Assembly: GCA_913056495.1 (NCBI GenBank)
Contig: CAJXMO010000015.1
Location: 42,227-106,226 of the forward strand
Origin: an uncultured Alteromonadaceae bacterium
GTDB lineage: Bacteria > Pseudomonadota > Gammaproteobacteria > Enterobacterales > Alteromonadaceae
DNA length: 64,000 bases
Reading direction: 5' to 3'
The position numbers were made by a program, and so were the translations under genes. Each line of letters begins with the position of its first letter. The stretch's first letter is position 1. A model generated the notes under the pieces. The model was not told the DNA's origin. It saw only the letters and a list, made by a program, of their open reading frames with translations, and searched no databases. Shown here one piece after another: positions 39,443 to 47,222 of the stretch.

Positions 39443-39532
39443 TACAGGGCCTTGTTCGTTTTATTAGAGGGGATTCTATTGGTTTTATAAGCTTTTTATA
39501 AGTCTGGTTGAAAATAAATTTATAAAAAATTG

Positions 39533-39561
39533 TTGACAGTTTGTATGTCTGTTTCTATCTT
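39533..39561 (+). promoter_or_regulatory. sigma-70 promoter of Sel1 gene A
   Basis: TTGACA (39533-39538) and TATCTT (39556-39561) are 17 bp apart, 55 bp upstream of the ATG at 39616. Confidence 0.7.
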
Positions 39562-39615
39562 CTACATATGTAGTTTTTGATCAAATATCAAACCACCAGC
39601 AAAGGAACTGATGAT

Positions 39616-41154
39616 ATGTACCCATCCAACAATAGATTATTTAAAACGATTTTGCTTGCCTCAAGTTTGACTCTGAGTGCTGTTTCTAATGCGGCCAATA
39701 TTCTTCAGGCGGATCAGTTTTTGTTAGATAAAAACTTTGCCGAGGCTCAAAAAGCCTATCTGGTATTGTCTGAATCGGGCAGTGCAAAAGCTTTTTATCA
39801 ACTCGGCAAAATTCACTTAGAAGGGCTGGGTGTTGAGCAGGATATGCTTAAGGCCGTATTATGGTTTGATTTAGCCGCGGAACAAAACTTTGCAGATGCC
39901 GGTCAGGTGGTTGCTGATTTATTAAAACTGGCTTCACCTCAAACCCACGAAAATATTATACAGCTGCAGGCTGAGTTTCGTGCTCAGCAAGGATGGCAGA
40001 GAATCAAAATGCGCTATTTCCCGGTTTTAAAACAGCAGACACTGGCCAGCAAAATTTATTTTGGCAATAAAACTGAAAACCAGTCAGTCCCCCAATATCA
40101 TCAAACGGCAAGTTACAACAGCCAAGTCGAGTTAAATTCAATTGTGCCTGATAAGGTCAAACTAACGGGTCCAAACCCGGTATTAAATCAAACTCAGGCA
40201 GAGTTTTTATTCGGCCGGTTATCAAAAGTCGATTTTTTCAAGCAAGCTTATTCAGCAATCGTTGATTATGATATTGCAGCCGATGGCTCGGTTCGCAACC
40301 TGCAAGTTGAGCAAAAAATTGGCTATATTCATCCAAAAGTTTGGCCTGGATTAAAAACCTTCAATACGTCTAAACCTCAGTTCAACCAGGAAACAGTTGC
40401 TTTTATTAACCGATCTTTTATCGGGTTAGCGGGCGAATCCGAAGCTTATATTCGTAATCAAAAAGAAGACATTTATGCCGGTTTAGTCAGAGCCGCGCGC
40501 AAGTTAAAACAAGACCCGTCAATTGAAGGTCAGTTTCAGTATGCCATGGCGCTCACCAGTTTTGAGTGGCTCGCCGAAGATAAAGATGAGCTGGAGCAGT
40601 TATTAACTCAGTTGGCCAATGCCGGGCATCCGCTTGCGCAATATGAACTCGGATTTAAATTGTATCGCGAGCAGAAAAATATTGCTCAGGCGATTCATTG
40701 GCTGGGCGAGTCGGCAAAGGCGGGTGTTGCCAGAGCAGAGTATCGCTTAGGTCATATTTTATTAAACAGTCCCTGGGTAGAAAAAGATGAAACAAAAGCT
40801 TTGTATTGGTTAGAGCGAGCGGTTGAACAATCTCATATTGCTTCGCTATTAACCGCATCTGAGCTTAAATTGCTGGCAGATAACGAGACATTGCACAATG
40901 TTAAAACAGCTCAGGATTATTTGACCAAAGTGCCGGAAGCACAGCAGGATAATCCTCAATATGAATTTTTACAGGCGATGGTGAATTTTAAACAAACGCC
41001 GAGAAAGCTGGATCAAGCTGTTAATCATATTCAAAAGGCGATTAAACTCGGTGAACAGTTAAATTGGGATGTGACTGATTGGCAGGCCATGCTGACCGAC
41101 TGGACTTCAGGCGGCAAAGTCAGTGTAACCGATCAGCCTCTGGTTAAATTATAA
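39616..41154 (+). CDS. exported Sel1-repeat (TPR-like) protein, copy A
   Basis: A 512-residue exported protein (signal peptide ending ...VSNAA) with Sel1-type helical repeats at both ends. They read AKAFYQLGKIHLEGLGVEQD with AVLWFDLAAEQNF near the N-terminus, and PLAQYELGFKLYREQ, IHWLGESAKAGVARAEYRLG, ALYWLERAVEQSH in the last third. A TonB-C/PASTA-free middle region holds a FLFGRLSKVDFFKQAYSAIVDY block. Sel1 proteins are scaffolds for protein-protein contact. ATG at 39616 has AAAGGAA 8 bases upstream; the TTG at 39577 is less likely. It is closely similar to the next gene, a tandem duplication. Function is unknown. Confidence 0.85.
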   Translation: MYPSNNRLFKTILLASSLTLSAVSNAANILQADQFLLDKNFAEAQKAYLVLSESGSAKAFYQLGKIHLEGLGVEQDMLKAVLWFDLAAEQNFADAGQVVADLLKLASPQTHENIIQLQAEFRAQQGWQRIKMRYFPVLKQQTLASKIYFGNKTENQSVPQYHQTASYNSQVELNSIVPDKVKLTGPNPVLNQTQAEFLFGRLSKVDFFKQAYSAIVDYDIAADGSVRNLQVEQKIGYIHPKVWPGLKTFNTSKPQFNQETVAFINRSFIGLAGESEAYIRNQKEDIYAGLVRAARKLKQDPSIEGQFQYAMALTSFEWLAEDKDELEQLLTQLANAGHPLAQYELGFKLYREQKNIAQAIHWLGESAKAGVARAEYRLGHILLNSPWVEKDETKALYWLERAVEQSHIASLLTASELKLLADNETLHNVKTAQDYLTKVPEAQQDNPQYEFLQAMVNFKQTPRKLDQAVNHIQKAIKLGEQLNWDVTDWQAMLTDWTSGGKVSVTDQPLVKL

Positions 41155-41221
41155 CAAGTTTAGTGTTTACTGTAGGTTGGCGTTTACGCCGTTAGACCAT
41201 AATATTCAACCACTTAAAAAA

Positions 41222-41256
41222 CAGGCTGGGTTTAAAAAACTCAGCCTGCTTTTTTA
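41222..41256 (+). terminator. intrinsic terminator between the Sel1 genes
   Basis: CAGGCTGGGTTT pairs with AAACTCAGCCTG (one wobble) around a short A-rich loop, followed by six T. The two paralogues are thus separately transcribed. Confidence 0.85.
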
Positions 41257-41301
41257 ATAGCCCTTGGGACTGACTTGACGGATTCTTTTGATTACATTTG
41301 A

Positions 41302-41330
41302 TTGACAAAGATTAACTTTTAACTTAACTT
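41302..41330 (+). promoter_or_regulatory. sigma-70 promoter of Sel1 gene B
   Basis: TTGACA (41302-41307) and TAACTT (41325-41330) with a 17-bp spacer, ~47 bp upstream of the ATG. Confidence 0.6.
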
Positions 41331-41376
41331 TCCGCTCTGTCATAAAGGATAAATAATAGTCAAAGGAATTGTCATT

Positions 41377-42888
41377 ATGTTTAAATGTAAACTCAGTTTA
41401 TTCAAACCGTTTGCTTTTTTATCAGGCGCGCTATTCAGTACGCTGTGTCAGGCGACGGATATCACTCAAGCCGACAGCCACTTTTTTGATAAAAACTATC
41501 AAGCCGCGCAAGCCGCCTATACTGAGCTGTCACAGGTTGGTAATGCGCGTGCTTTTTACCAGTTAGGTGTCATGCATCTGGACGGCTTAGGCGTCGATAA
41601 AAACCGGCTCAAAGCGATTCTTTGGTTTGATTTAGCTGCGGATCAAAATTTTAGTGATGCAGAACAGGTGGTACAAGATTTACTGGCCGCAAGCTCTGAA
41701 CAGGCACGTCCGGATATTCTCAAATTGATCACCCATTTTCGCCAGCAGTTTGGTTGGCAGCAGGTTAAACAGGCTTATTTCCCGGTGATTAAACCGCAAA
41801 CTTTGACCGACAAAATCTATTTTGGTGAGTCAGTCAATGATAAATCCGGGTTTTATGATTCACGCGCCGAAGCCTTATTTGAAAATTCAATTGAACATTT
41901 TCCGGATGAAGTATCCCAGGATGCAATAGAAGCAGACTTTTTCTCCGGCCGACCTGAAAAGATGGATTTTTTAAACCGGGCGTATTCAGCTATTGTGGAC
42001 TATGAAGTGGCGCCCGATGGTTCAACCCGTAATTTAGAAATTACCCAGGAAATAGGGCGTTTGCACCAGCAGGTTGTACCTAATTTAAAAGAATTTACCA
42101 CAACGCCTCCTCAATTTAATCAAACCAAAGCCAGTTTTATCAGCCGCGCTTTTATTGGCCTAGCCGGGCAAACAGAAACCTTTATTCGCAAACGTCAGGA
42201 AAATATTTATATTGGTTTAAACCGCGCAGTGCGCAGACTCAGAAAAGACGACTCACTTGACAGCCAATACCAACTTGCGATGGCGCTGACCAGTTTTGCC
42301 TGGTTAGCCAAAGATGGAGAAGATCCTGCAGCTTTATTGTTAACCGCGGCTGAAGGGGGTCACCCGCTGGCTCAATACGAACTGGGTTTAAACTTGTATC
42401 GCGAACAACAAGATATTGGCAAAGCCATTTATTGGATTGGCGAAGCCGCAAAAGCGGGCGTTGCCAAAGCAGAATACCGGCTGGCAAATATTTTATTAAC
42501 CAGCCCCTGGGTTGAAAAAGATGAAGATAAAGCTTTATTCTGGCTGCAAAGTGCGATTGAAAAATCACATGTCGCTGCACTATTGAGTGCATCAGAGCTG
42601 AGTTTACTGGCGAATAATGAAAAGCTGCATAATGTTGAAACCGCACAAGCCTATTTAAGCCAAATACCGGAAGATGAGCAGGATAACCCCCAATACGAAT
42701 ATTTACAGGCGATGGTTAATGTTAAAAAAGTACCACGCGAACTCTCAAAAGCAGTTAAACACCTGCGCAGCGCAATTGACCTGGCAGAAGATTTGAACTG
42801 GGATGTCAGCGATTGGCAGTCAACCTTAAGCGGCTGGACTTCAGACGGCAAAGTCACAGTGGTTGACGAGCCAACCGCCAAACGTTGA
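41377..42888 (+). CDS. exported Sel1-repeat (TPR-like) protein, copy B
   Basis: A 503-residue paralogue of the preceding gene. A signal peptide (to CQA) is followed by ARAFYQLGVMHLDGLGVDKN and AILWFDLAADQNF repeats. The middle block FFSGRPEKMDFLNRAYSAIVDY follows, then the C-terminal repeats PLAQYELGLNLYREQ, IYWIGEAAKAGVAKAEYRLA and ALFWLQSAIEKSH. The end (DWQSTLSGWTSDGKVTV) mirrors copy A. Each copy has its own promoter and the two are separated by a terminator, so they may be expressed under different conditions. Partners are unknown. Confidence 0.85.
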   Translation: MFKCKLSLFKPFAFLSGALFSTLCQATDITQADSHFFDKNYQAAQAAYTELSQVGNARAFYQLGVMHLDGLGVDKNRLKAILWFDLAADQNFSDAEQVVQDLLAASSEQARPDILKLITHFRQQFGWQQVKQAYFPVIKPQTLTDKIYFGESVNDKSGFYDSRAEALFENSIEHFPDEVSQDAIEADFFSGRPEKMDFLNRAYSAIVDYEVAPDGSTRNLEITQEIGRLHQQVVPNLKEFTTTPPQFNQTKASFISRAFIGLAGQTETFIRKRQENIYIGLNRAVRRLRKDDSLDSQYQLAMALTSFAWLAKDGEDPAALLLTAAEGGHPLAQYELGLNLYREQQDIGKAIYWIGEAAKAGVAKAEYRLANILLTSPWVEKDEDKALFWLQSAIEKSHVAALLSASELSLLANNEKLHNVETAQAYLSQIPEDEQDNPQYEYLQAMVNVKKVPRELSKAVKHLRSAIDLAEDLNWDVSDWQSTLSGWTSDGKVTVVDEPTAKR

Positions 42889-42916
42889 CGCGGTGGGGTT
42901 ATTAATAGACAGGTGT

Positions 42917-42947
42917 GCTGGTTCCCACGCTCTGCGTGGGAACCAGC
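42917..42947. repeat. REP-type palindrome
   Basis: GCTGGTTCCCACGC and GCGTGGGAACCAGC form a 14-bp perfect inverted repeat around TCT. The 'TTCCCACGCTCTGCGTGGGAA' type is a dispersed intergenic palindrome in many bacteria. A decayed copy is at 44402-44429. The open frame that starts here (42915) is an artefact of the repeat. Confidence 0.8.
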
Positions 42948-42962
42948 AAAACTGGAACAAAA

Positions 42963-43652
42963 ATGAATAGATTTAAGAGTATTATATATATTTTATTATG
43001 TTGTAACCTGCCAGTTTATGCAGCAGAGTATGATAATCCGTGCGATTACTACAAACTAAATTTAAGCATTAAAAATAAACATAATATTCCTTCGATTGAA
43101 GTACCCAAGGAGATATATGAAGCTGGGGCAAAGTGTTACGAATTTGATGGCAACATAAGCCAAAAAAAATTGTTTTTGGCTTATGCAACTATGTTTGGTT
43201 ACAAGCATAGTTATTTTGATTTACTGTTGTCTAAGTTTAAAGATAAAGAAGAGCTTGAATTCATACTTGCTTCAATGTCGACACAAATGGACTCAAATGA
43301 TGAATTTGTAGTGTTAAATGCAAAAACTTTTTTAGGCGCATATTATTCATACTCTGAAAATGTGATTATACCGCCACATATGACTAAAAAAGAAATCAGG
43401 ACTTATGGAAACCAACTCCTCATAGAAGCGTCGAAGTTTAAGTTTGGATTTATTGCTTCCTATTACTTGTCTTTTAACAGAAATTACGCTTCAGACGAGA
43501 GAGAAAAATATATCGAAATAGGTGATAAACAACAATTAAATTATTATGGGAAAGTACAAGAACGACGTATTGACACATATAATCGATGGCAGGTTTACTT
43601 TAAATATAATGAATCGTTAATTGAAATGCCTAAAATAATTAGCTTGCATTAA
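42963..43652 (+). CDS. exported protein of unknown function
   Basis: About 229 residues, starting MNRFKSIIYILLCCNLPVYA, a clear signal peptide. The mature part is rich in Tyr and Phe (DYYKLNLS, YEAGAKCYEF, YATMFGYKHSYFDLLL, FLGAYYSYSENVI) with two or three Cys. Helical segments resemble degenerate Sel1/TPR text, as in its upstream neighbours, but no repeat is certain. It is AT-richer than the Sel1 genes. GGA lies 7 bases before the ATG. No family recognised; it may be an accessory gene of the small orphan block up to 44869. Confidence 0.6.
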   Translation: MNRFKSIIYILLCCNLPVYAAEYDNPCDYYKLNLSIKNKHNIPSIEVPKEIYEAGAKCYEFDGNISQKKLFLAYATMFGYKHSYFDLLLSKFKDKEELEFILASMSTQMDSNDEFVVLNAKTFLGAYYSYSENVIIPPHMTKKEIRTYGNQLLIEASKFKFGFIASYYLSFNRNYASDEREKYIEIGDKQQLNYYGKVQERRIDTYNRWQVYFKYNESLIEMPKIISLH

Positions 43653-43739
43653 CGGAGTGAAATTTTTCGCTTCGCTGGACCCAGCCTATGCGGGCTAAAC
43701 TACCTAATTATCCTGGAAAAATTATATGGTAAATGTTTT

Positions 43740-44003
43740 ATGTATAAATTAATAAGTGTCTTAGCAACTCTGTATTTTTTGAGTTTAATTTTGCATTTGT
43801 ACGTTAAACAGGTTGCTAAAAAAATACCTGAAGATGCGAGTCTACTATTTCCTCAAACCGATAAAGAAAAAGTCATTAAAGCACTTTATGAAAAGAATGA
43901 TTTTGAGCTATTTTTTAGTACGCCAGATAAAATAATAATAAGAACCCTTGCTATATCTAGGATCATAATCGTGATTGGCTATCTTGGTTACTTACTGGCC
44001 TAG
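43740..44003 (+). CDS. small membrane protein of unknown function
   Basis: An 87-residue protein with an N-terminal membrane helix (residues ~5-22), a charged middle (TDKEKVIKALYEKNDFELFF) and a C-terminal helix (ISRIIIVIGYLGYLLA). No family is recognised. The ATG has no strong ribosome-binding site. The region is AT-rich and lies between repeat remnants, so it may be an accessory gene. Confidence 0.5.
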   Translation: MYKLISVLATLYFLSLILHLYVKQVAKKIPEDASLLFPQTDKEKVIKALYEKNDFELFFSTPDKIIIRTLAISRIIIVIGYLGYLLA

Positions 44004-44040
44004 CTATCTCTAGAGCGCGTAGCGTACTTTGAGTATCACT

Positions 44041-44349
44041 ATGGAAATTGAAGAAATATCCAAAATTGAAATATTAGAAAACGATGAGATGTTTATCGTG
44101 CTGGCTAGCGGCGGCAAGCCTATGTATCAATATATTTATCGAGAAGCAGCAGAGATTTACTGGGATAATGAAGCAAAAGGTTTCAAAGCGCCCGTGCCAA
44201 GAAAATGGACTCATACAAACTGGTTTAAGCAAATTGTCAGTGTTGCAGCTTCTGGATTGGGTATTAGGCTAAAGCTGTCAGATTTCACAGTTTGGGTTAA
44301 TGTACCTCGGCAAACAAAGATAGAAATCTGCAATATTTTAAAGGCTTAA
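44041..44349 (+). CDS. small cytosolic protein of unknown function
   Basis: A 102-residue protein beginning MEIEEISKIEILENDEMFIV, with no signal peptide. A WTHTNWFKQIVSVAASGLGI stretch occupies the centre and two predicted strand-rich ends flank it. No family recognised; the small size and orphan neighbourhood would suit an immunity-type or phage-derived protein, but nothing specific supports that. The frame extends four codons upstream to a TTG; the ATG at 44041 is preferred. Confidence 0.5.
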   Translation: MEIEEISKIEILENDEMFIVLASGGKPMYQYIYREAAEIYWDNEAKGFKAPVPRKWTHTNWFKQIVSVAASGLGIRLKLSDFTVWVNVPRQTKIEICNILKA

Positions 44350-44659
44350 TTAATCAGGGTACGCACGCATCTCCTATACGAGCGCTAGTTTAATTTATGC
44401 TGTTTCCCACGCTCTGCGTGGTTACCGGAGGCAAGATCCAGAATCCAGTTTTTCACACAAATGAAGCTGTATAAATGTCAGCTTTGAGCGAAAAGCAGAT
44501 CTTACAGCTTAACGATTTTAGCGCTTATGAACGTCCGCTTGCAGGCTGAAGCAGATCACTATGTGGCGTGTTAAATTTTGTGGGCTGATAAAGTAGGAAC
44601 AGATAATTTTGTTAAATCTATTTTTCATTAATATCTGTTAGCTAATTTTTGGAAAGAAT
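44350..44659. other. gap with a decayed palindromic repeat
   Basis: About 310 bases. TTTCCCACGCTCTGCGTGG at 44404-44422 is a damaged copy of the palindrome at 42917-42947. The rest contains no credible ORF, RNA or integron attC-like site; it reads like decayed sequence. Confidence 0.5.
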
Positions 44660-44869
44660 ATGAAGTTAAAAAAAGTAGATATATTTCTTGTTTTATGTTC
44701 CGCGTTATGCTTTTGGTTTGTTTATTTTTCTATTGATAGACAATTTATTAATTTGAGAGGAAGTATAGTGGAAATGGAATCTTCACCGATTTTATTTTGG
44801 AGTTTCCTTATGTTTGTAGCTTGTTTTGGACTTTATGCACTAGGCTCAGTATTCTTTGAAAAAGAATGA
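44660..44869 (+). CDS. small two-helix membrane protein
   Basis: A 69-residue protein with two membrane helices (residues ~7-24 and ~45-64). It has a short polar loop (DRQFINLRGSIVEMESS) between them and ends in EKE. No family is recognised. GGAAAG lies ~8 bases before the ATG. Confidence 0.45.
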   Translation: MKLKKVDIFLVLCSALCFWFVYFSIDRQFINLRGSIVEMESSPILFWSFLMFVACFGLYALGSVFFEKE

Positions 44870-44888
44870 ATTCTGTACAGCAGCCCGC

Positions 44889-44974
44889 GTAGGTTGGGTC
44901 GAACGGAGTGAATCCCAACAATTTAATTTAACACCGCCAAATGTTGGGTGCGCCTCTGGCTTACCACAACCTAC
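44889..44974. repeat. intergenic repeat with GTAGGTTG/CAACCTAC ends
   Basis: GTAGGTTG (44889-44896) and CAACCTAC (44967-44974) are inverted ends around GGGTCGAACGGAGTGAATCCCAACA-like text (first part GGGTCGAACGGAGTGAATCC). This type of short element is common between genes in gammaproteobacteria. It appears again in part near 41172. Confidence 0.6.
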
Positions 44975-45587
44975 CACATATATAAAATTTGAGTTGTGCA
45001 AACGTCTCACAATCGCTCAAAGTCGACACTGAGGTTTTACCAAATCCCAATGTCTGTAATAGGCACACAGCCGCCCTTCGGTTTTAGAAGGTTTTTGTCC
45101 AAAAACGAGTTTAACCGACGGTCAGCTTCTCACTCAGTTAAAATGAAACCGGAATAGCCGTTCAAGTGTTCCTGAATATTCATGAGATGCTTAATGTTGA
45201 GTACGGAAAGTAAAGCCTTGGAATTTAAAAGCTGCTCAGCACAATGTGTTTCTACTTTACCAAAGTAGCCAGTGTTCAACGATAACAGACTGCAAGCAAA
45301 CGAAATTCAGATAATAGAAAATCCATAACGGGCAGTAAAACTGCCAAGACCATTTAGAATAAAAAACTCATTAATAAAAAAATCAGGCATAGTAGGTTAA
45401 GGGCGCGTTTAACTTTATGAGAAAGATAATAATGACCAAAGAACTATATAGTAAAAGCGTTAAGTTAAGCTCGCAATTTTCATAAATTCCATGTAAAGTT
45501 AACGTAAAATTATACAAAAATATTTTAATCTATCCATATTTTTATTTTAAGTTTATATAAAATAATAGGTTGATGTATAATTTACAT
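44975..45587. other. non-coding stretch with a possible remnant frame
   Basis: About 610 bases with no convincing gene. On the minus strand 45130-45306 is open for 58 codons and contains LNTGYFGKVETHCAEQLLNS; it lacks a good start or ribosome-binding site and is more likely a fragment of a repeat or old gene. The right part becomes very AT-rich towards the sRNA promoter. Confidence 0.4.
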
Positions 45588-45688
45588 AAATATTTTTTCT
45601 CTTTAGTAAGAGAAACCCTTTTAAGGATTACAGAAACAATCATTCTTGATTAAAGGGTTTAAGGGCTTGTTTTTACAAGCCCTTTTTA
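45588..45688 (+). ncRNA. candidate small RNA with intrinsic terminator
   Basis: A TATAAT box at 45576-45581 (with a TTTATA-like -35 18 bp upstream) is followed by three stem-loops. They are TTTCTCTT/AAGAGAAA at 45596-45615, ACCCTTT/AAAGGGT at ~45616-45659, and a strong terminator, AGGGCTTGT/ACAAGCCCT with five T, at 45662-45685. There is no ORF in the ~100 nt. It lies 210 bp before the small lipoprotein, which has its own promoter, so a free RNA is more likely than a leader. The family is not recognised. Confidence 0.55.
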
Positions 45689-45831
45689 TTTAATCTACAA
45701 AACTGATTTTAAATAAGGTTTATTTAAATCAAGATAGATTCATTCTGGTTTGTATTATATTGAAATCAGCAATGTAGCTATGAAATTTTTCAGTCACTAT
45801 GATTGAATCAGTTCACACAAATTTGTTTTAT

Positions 45832-45862
45832 TTGACACACAGGTATCTCAGTTCGCTATACT
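45832..45862 (+). promoter_or_regulatory. promoter of the small lipoprotein
   Basis: TTGACA (45832-45837) and TATACT (45857-45862) with a long 19-bp spacer, ~39 bp upstream of the ATG. Confidence 0.55.
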
Positions 45863-45900
45863 AATTATGAATTAAAACTTACCTTAATGGAGTAGGCGTT

Positions 45901-46122
45901 ATGAAACTTAAAAACTTATTTTTACAATTTGCAGTAGCAGTGGCCGCCGTTTTTGCTTTATCTGCGTGTGAAGATAAACCGGAAACTGCAGGTGAAAAAT
46001 TAGATAGCATGATTGAATCTACAAAAGATGCGGCAGAAGATGCTTCAGATAAAGCAAAAGAAATGACTAAAGAAGCTTGTGAACAAGCCAATGAAGAGCT
46101 AGAAACTAAAATGGATTGCTAA
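45901..46122 (+). CDS. small acidic/helical lipoprotein
   Basis: A 73-residue lipoprotein (leader with lipobox LSAC, then Glu-Asp). The mature ~50 residues form one amphipathic, highly charged helix (AGEKLDSMIESTKDAAEDAS, DKAKEMTKEACEQANEE) with a second and third Cys near the end (EAC, MDC). The pattern resembles small stress-type or entericidin-like lipoproteins, without a specific match. GGAG 8 bases before ATG; own promoter and terminator. Likely abundant. Confidence 0.8.
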   Translation: MKLKNLFLQFAVAVAAVFALSACEDKPETAGEKLDSMIESTKDAAEDASDKAKEMTKEACEQANEELETKMDC

Positions 46123-46155
46123 CCTGAGATTGAATTCAATCTGACATTTGACAAA

Positions 46156-46184
46156 AAAACCAGCTAGACAGAGCTGGTTTTTTT
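46156..46184 (+). terminator. intrinsic terminator after the small lipoprotein
   Basis: AAAACCAGCT and AGCTGGTTTT enclose a 6-base loop; seven T follow in total. Confidence 0.92.
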
Positions 46185-46258
46185 GTTTCTATAAGCTGAC
46201 TTTTTAAAACAATCGTAAATCGGACATTTAATATTAGGTAAGAAAGATTTGCTCGGGC

Positions 46259-46296
46259 AAAAAAAAGCCGCCTTTATAAACAAATATAAAGGCGGT
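46259..46296 (-). terminator. minus-strand terminator without a known gene
   Basis: GCCGCCTTTATA (46267-46278) pairs with TATAAAGGCGGT (46285-46296) and is preceded by eight A, so the T-run is on the minus strand. No leftward gene ends here, hinting at an unannotated minus-strand RNA from about 46300-46400. Confidence 0.7.
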
Positions 46297-46597
46297 TACA
46301 CGGGAGATACAACAAGGAACACACTTTAAACACACATTACAAACTAACAAAACACACATCTCAATCAGCTTGTATATGTATAGAGTATGACATTCAGCTT
46401 TGGTTCATTTATTTTTTTACTTTTTTTTGAATTTTTTAAAATTAAAAGTTAAGTGCCTGTTTCAGTTTGATATTTTAATATCATTAAATTGAAAAATTTT
46501 CTGATTAAACAAGAATCAGCTAAAAGTGATTGACAATCTGATTAAATTCTTTATTTTGAACGGTGTTTTTTTATTTTTAACCTTTGGGTATTTATAT

Positions 46598-47212
46598 ATG
46601 GCAAGACGAAGTGACCACACCCGGGAAGAGCTCAGGCAACTGATATTAGAGACCATGATAGCACACTTAAAAACAGCGCCTTATCAGAGCTTGAGCATCA
46701 GACAGCTATCCGCACAAGTTGGCTATGTACCCAGTTCTATTCTGAATGTATTCGGTAGTTATCAGTTATGCTGGCTTGAAGTTTGTGCCAGGGTGCTGGA
46801 CGAGCTTTATATGGTGTGTGAACAGGCTCTCAGGGAAACTAAATGTTCAGTCAGTCAGGCTGGGCAAAATAAAGTTCTGGCTGTTGCAACCGCGTATTAT
46901 GATTTTGCCCAACAAAAACCTTACTTCTGGAAACTGGTTTTTGATTTACGACTGGCTGAGGGTGATACTATGCCAGATTGGCAAAGCCAGCGAATTGAAA
47001 AATTATTCAGACTTTTACAAGGTGAATTGAATCAACTCAAACCAAGTGCCACACAAGCTGAGTTAGCTGATACCAGCCGTGCATTATGGGCTTCGGTTCA
47101 TGGTATTACTCAGATTACCCTGGAAGATAAATTATTTTCAGCGGGCGCACCGGGCGATGTATTAATTAATCAGATAATTTCACATTTTTTAGCTAGCTGG
47201 CAGCAAAAATAA
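46598..47212 (+). CDS. TetR-family regulator (WHG-type C-terminal domain)
   Basis: This 204-residue repressor starts MARRSDHTREELRQLILET. The helix-turn-helix reads LSIRQLSAQVGYVPSSIL with FGSYQLCW as the third helix. The ligand domain has a WASVHGI motif, typical of the TetR_C_33 (WHG) group. The frame can extend 24 codons upstream into a hydrophobic stretch; the ATG at 46598 gives the standard TetR N-terminus and is chosen. It is followed 10 bp later by the lysophospholipid transporter-acyltransferase, which it probably controls together with DUF2937. Effector unknown; a fatty acid would be plausible given the neighbour. Confidence 0.88.
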   Translation: MARRSDHTREELRQLILETMIAHLKTAPYQSLSIRQLSAQVGYVPSSILNVFGSYQLCWLEVCARVLDELYMVCEQALRETKCSVSQAGQNKVLAVATAYYDFAQQKPYFWKLVFDLRLAEGDTMPDWQSQRIEKLFRLLQGELNQLKPSATQAELADTSRALWASVHGITQITLEDKLFSAGAPGDVLINQIISHFLASWQQK

Positions 47213-47222
47213 AAGGAATATC

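Noticed and set aside
42915..43005. Longer N-terminus for the 42963 protein (MLVPTLCVGTS...)
   Set aside because: Those codons are the translated REP palindrome, not protein sequence; the true signal peptide starts at 42963.
42900..44900. Integron cassette array
   Set aside because: The small orphan genes fit superficially, but no attC-type core sites or integrase are present; the palindromes are REP-like.
45130..45306. 58-codon minus-strand frame in the 45-kb gap
   Set aside because: No start codon with a ribosome-binding site, no match to a known family, and it lies in decayed repeat-like sequence.
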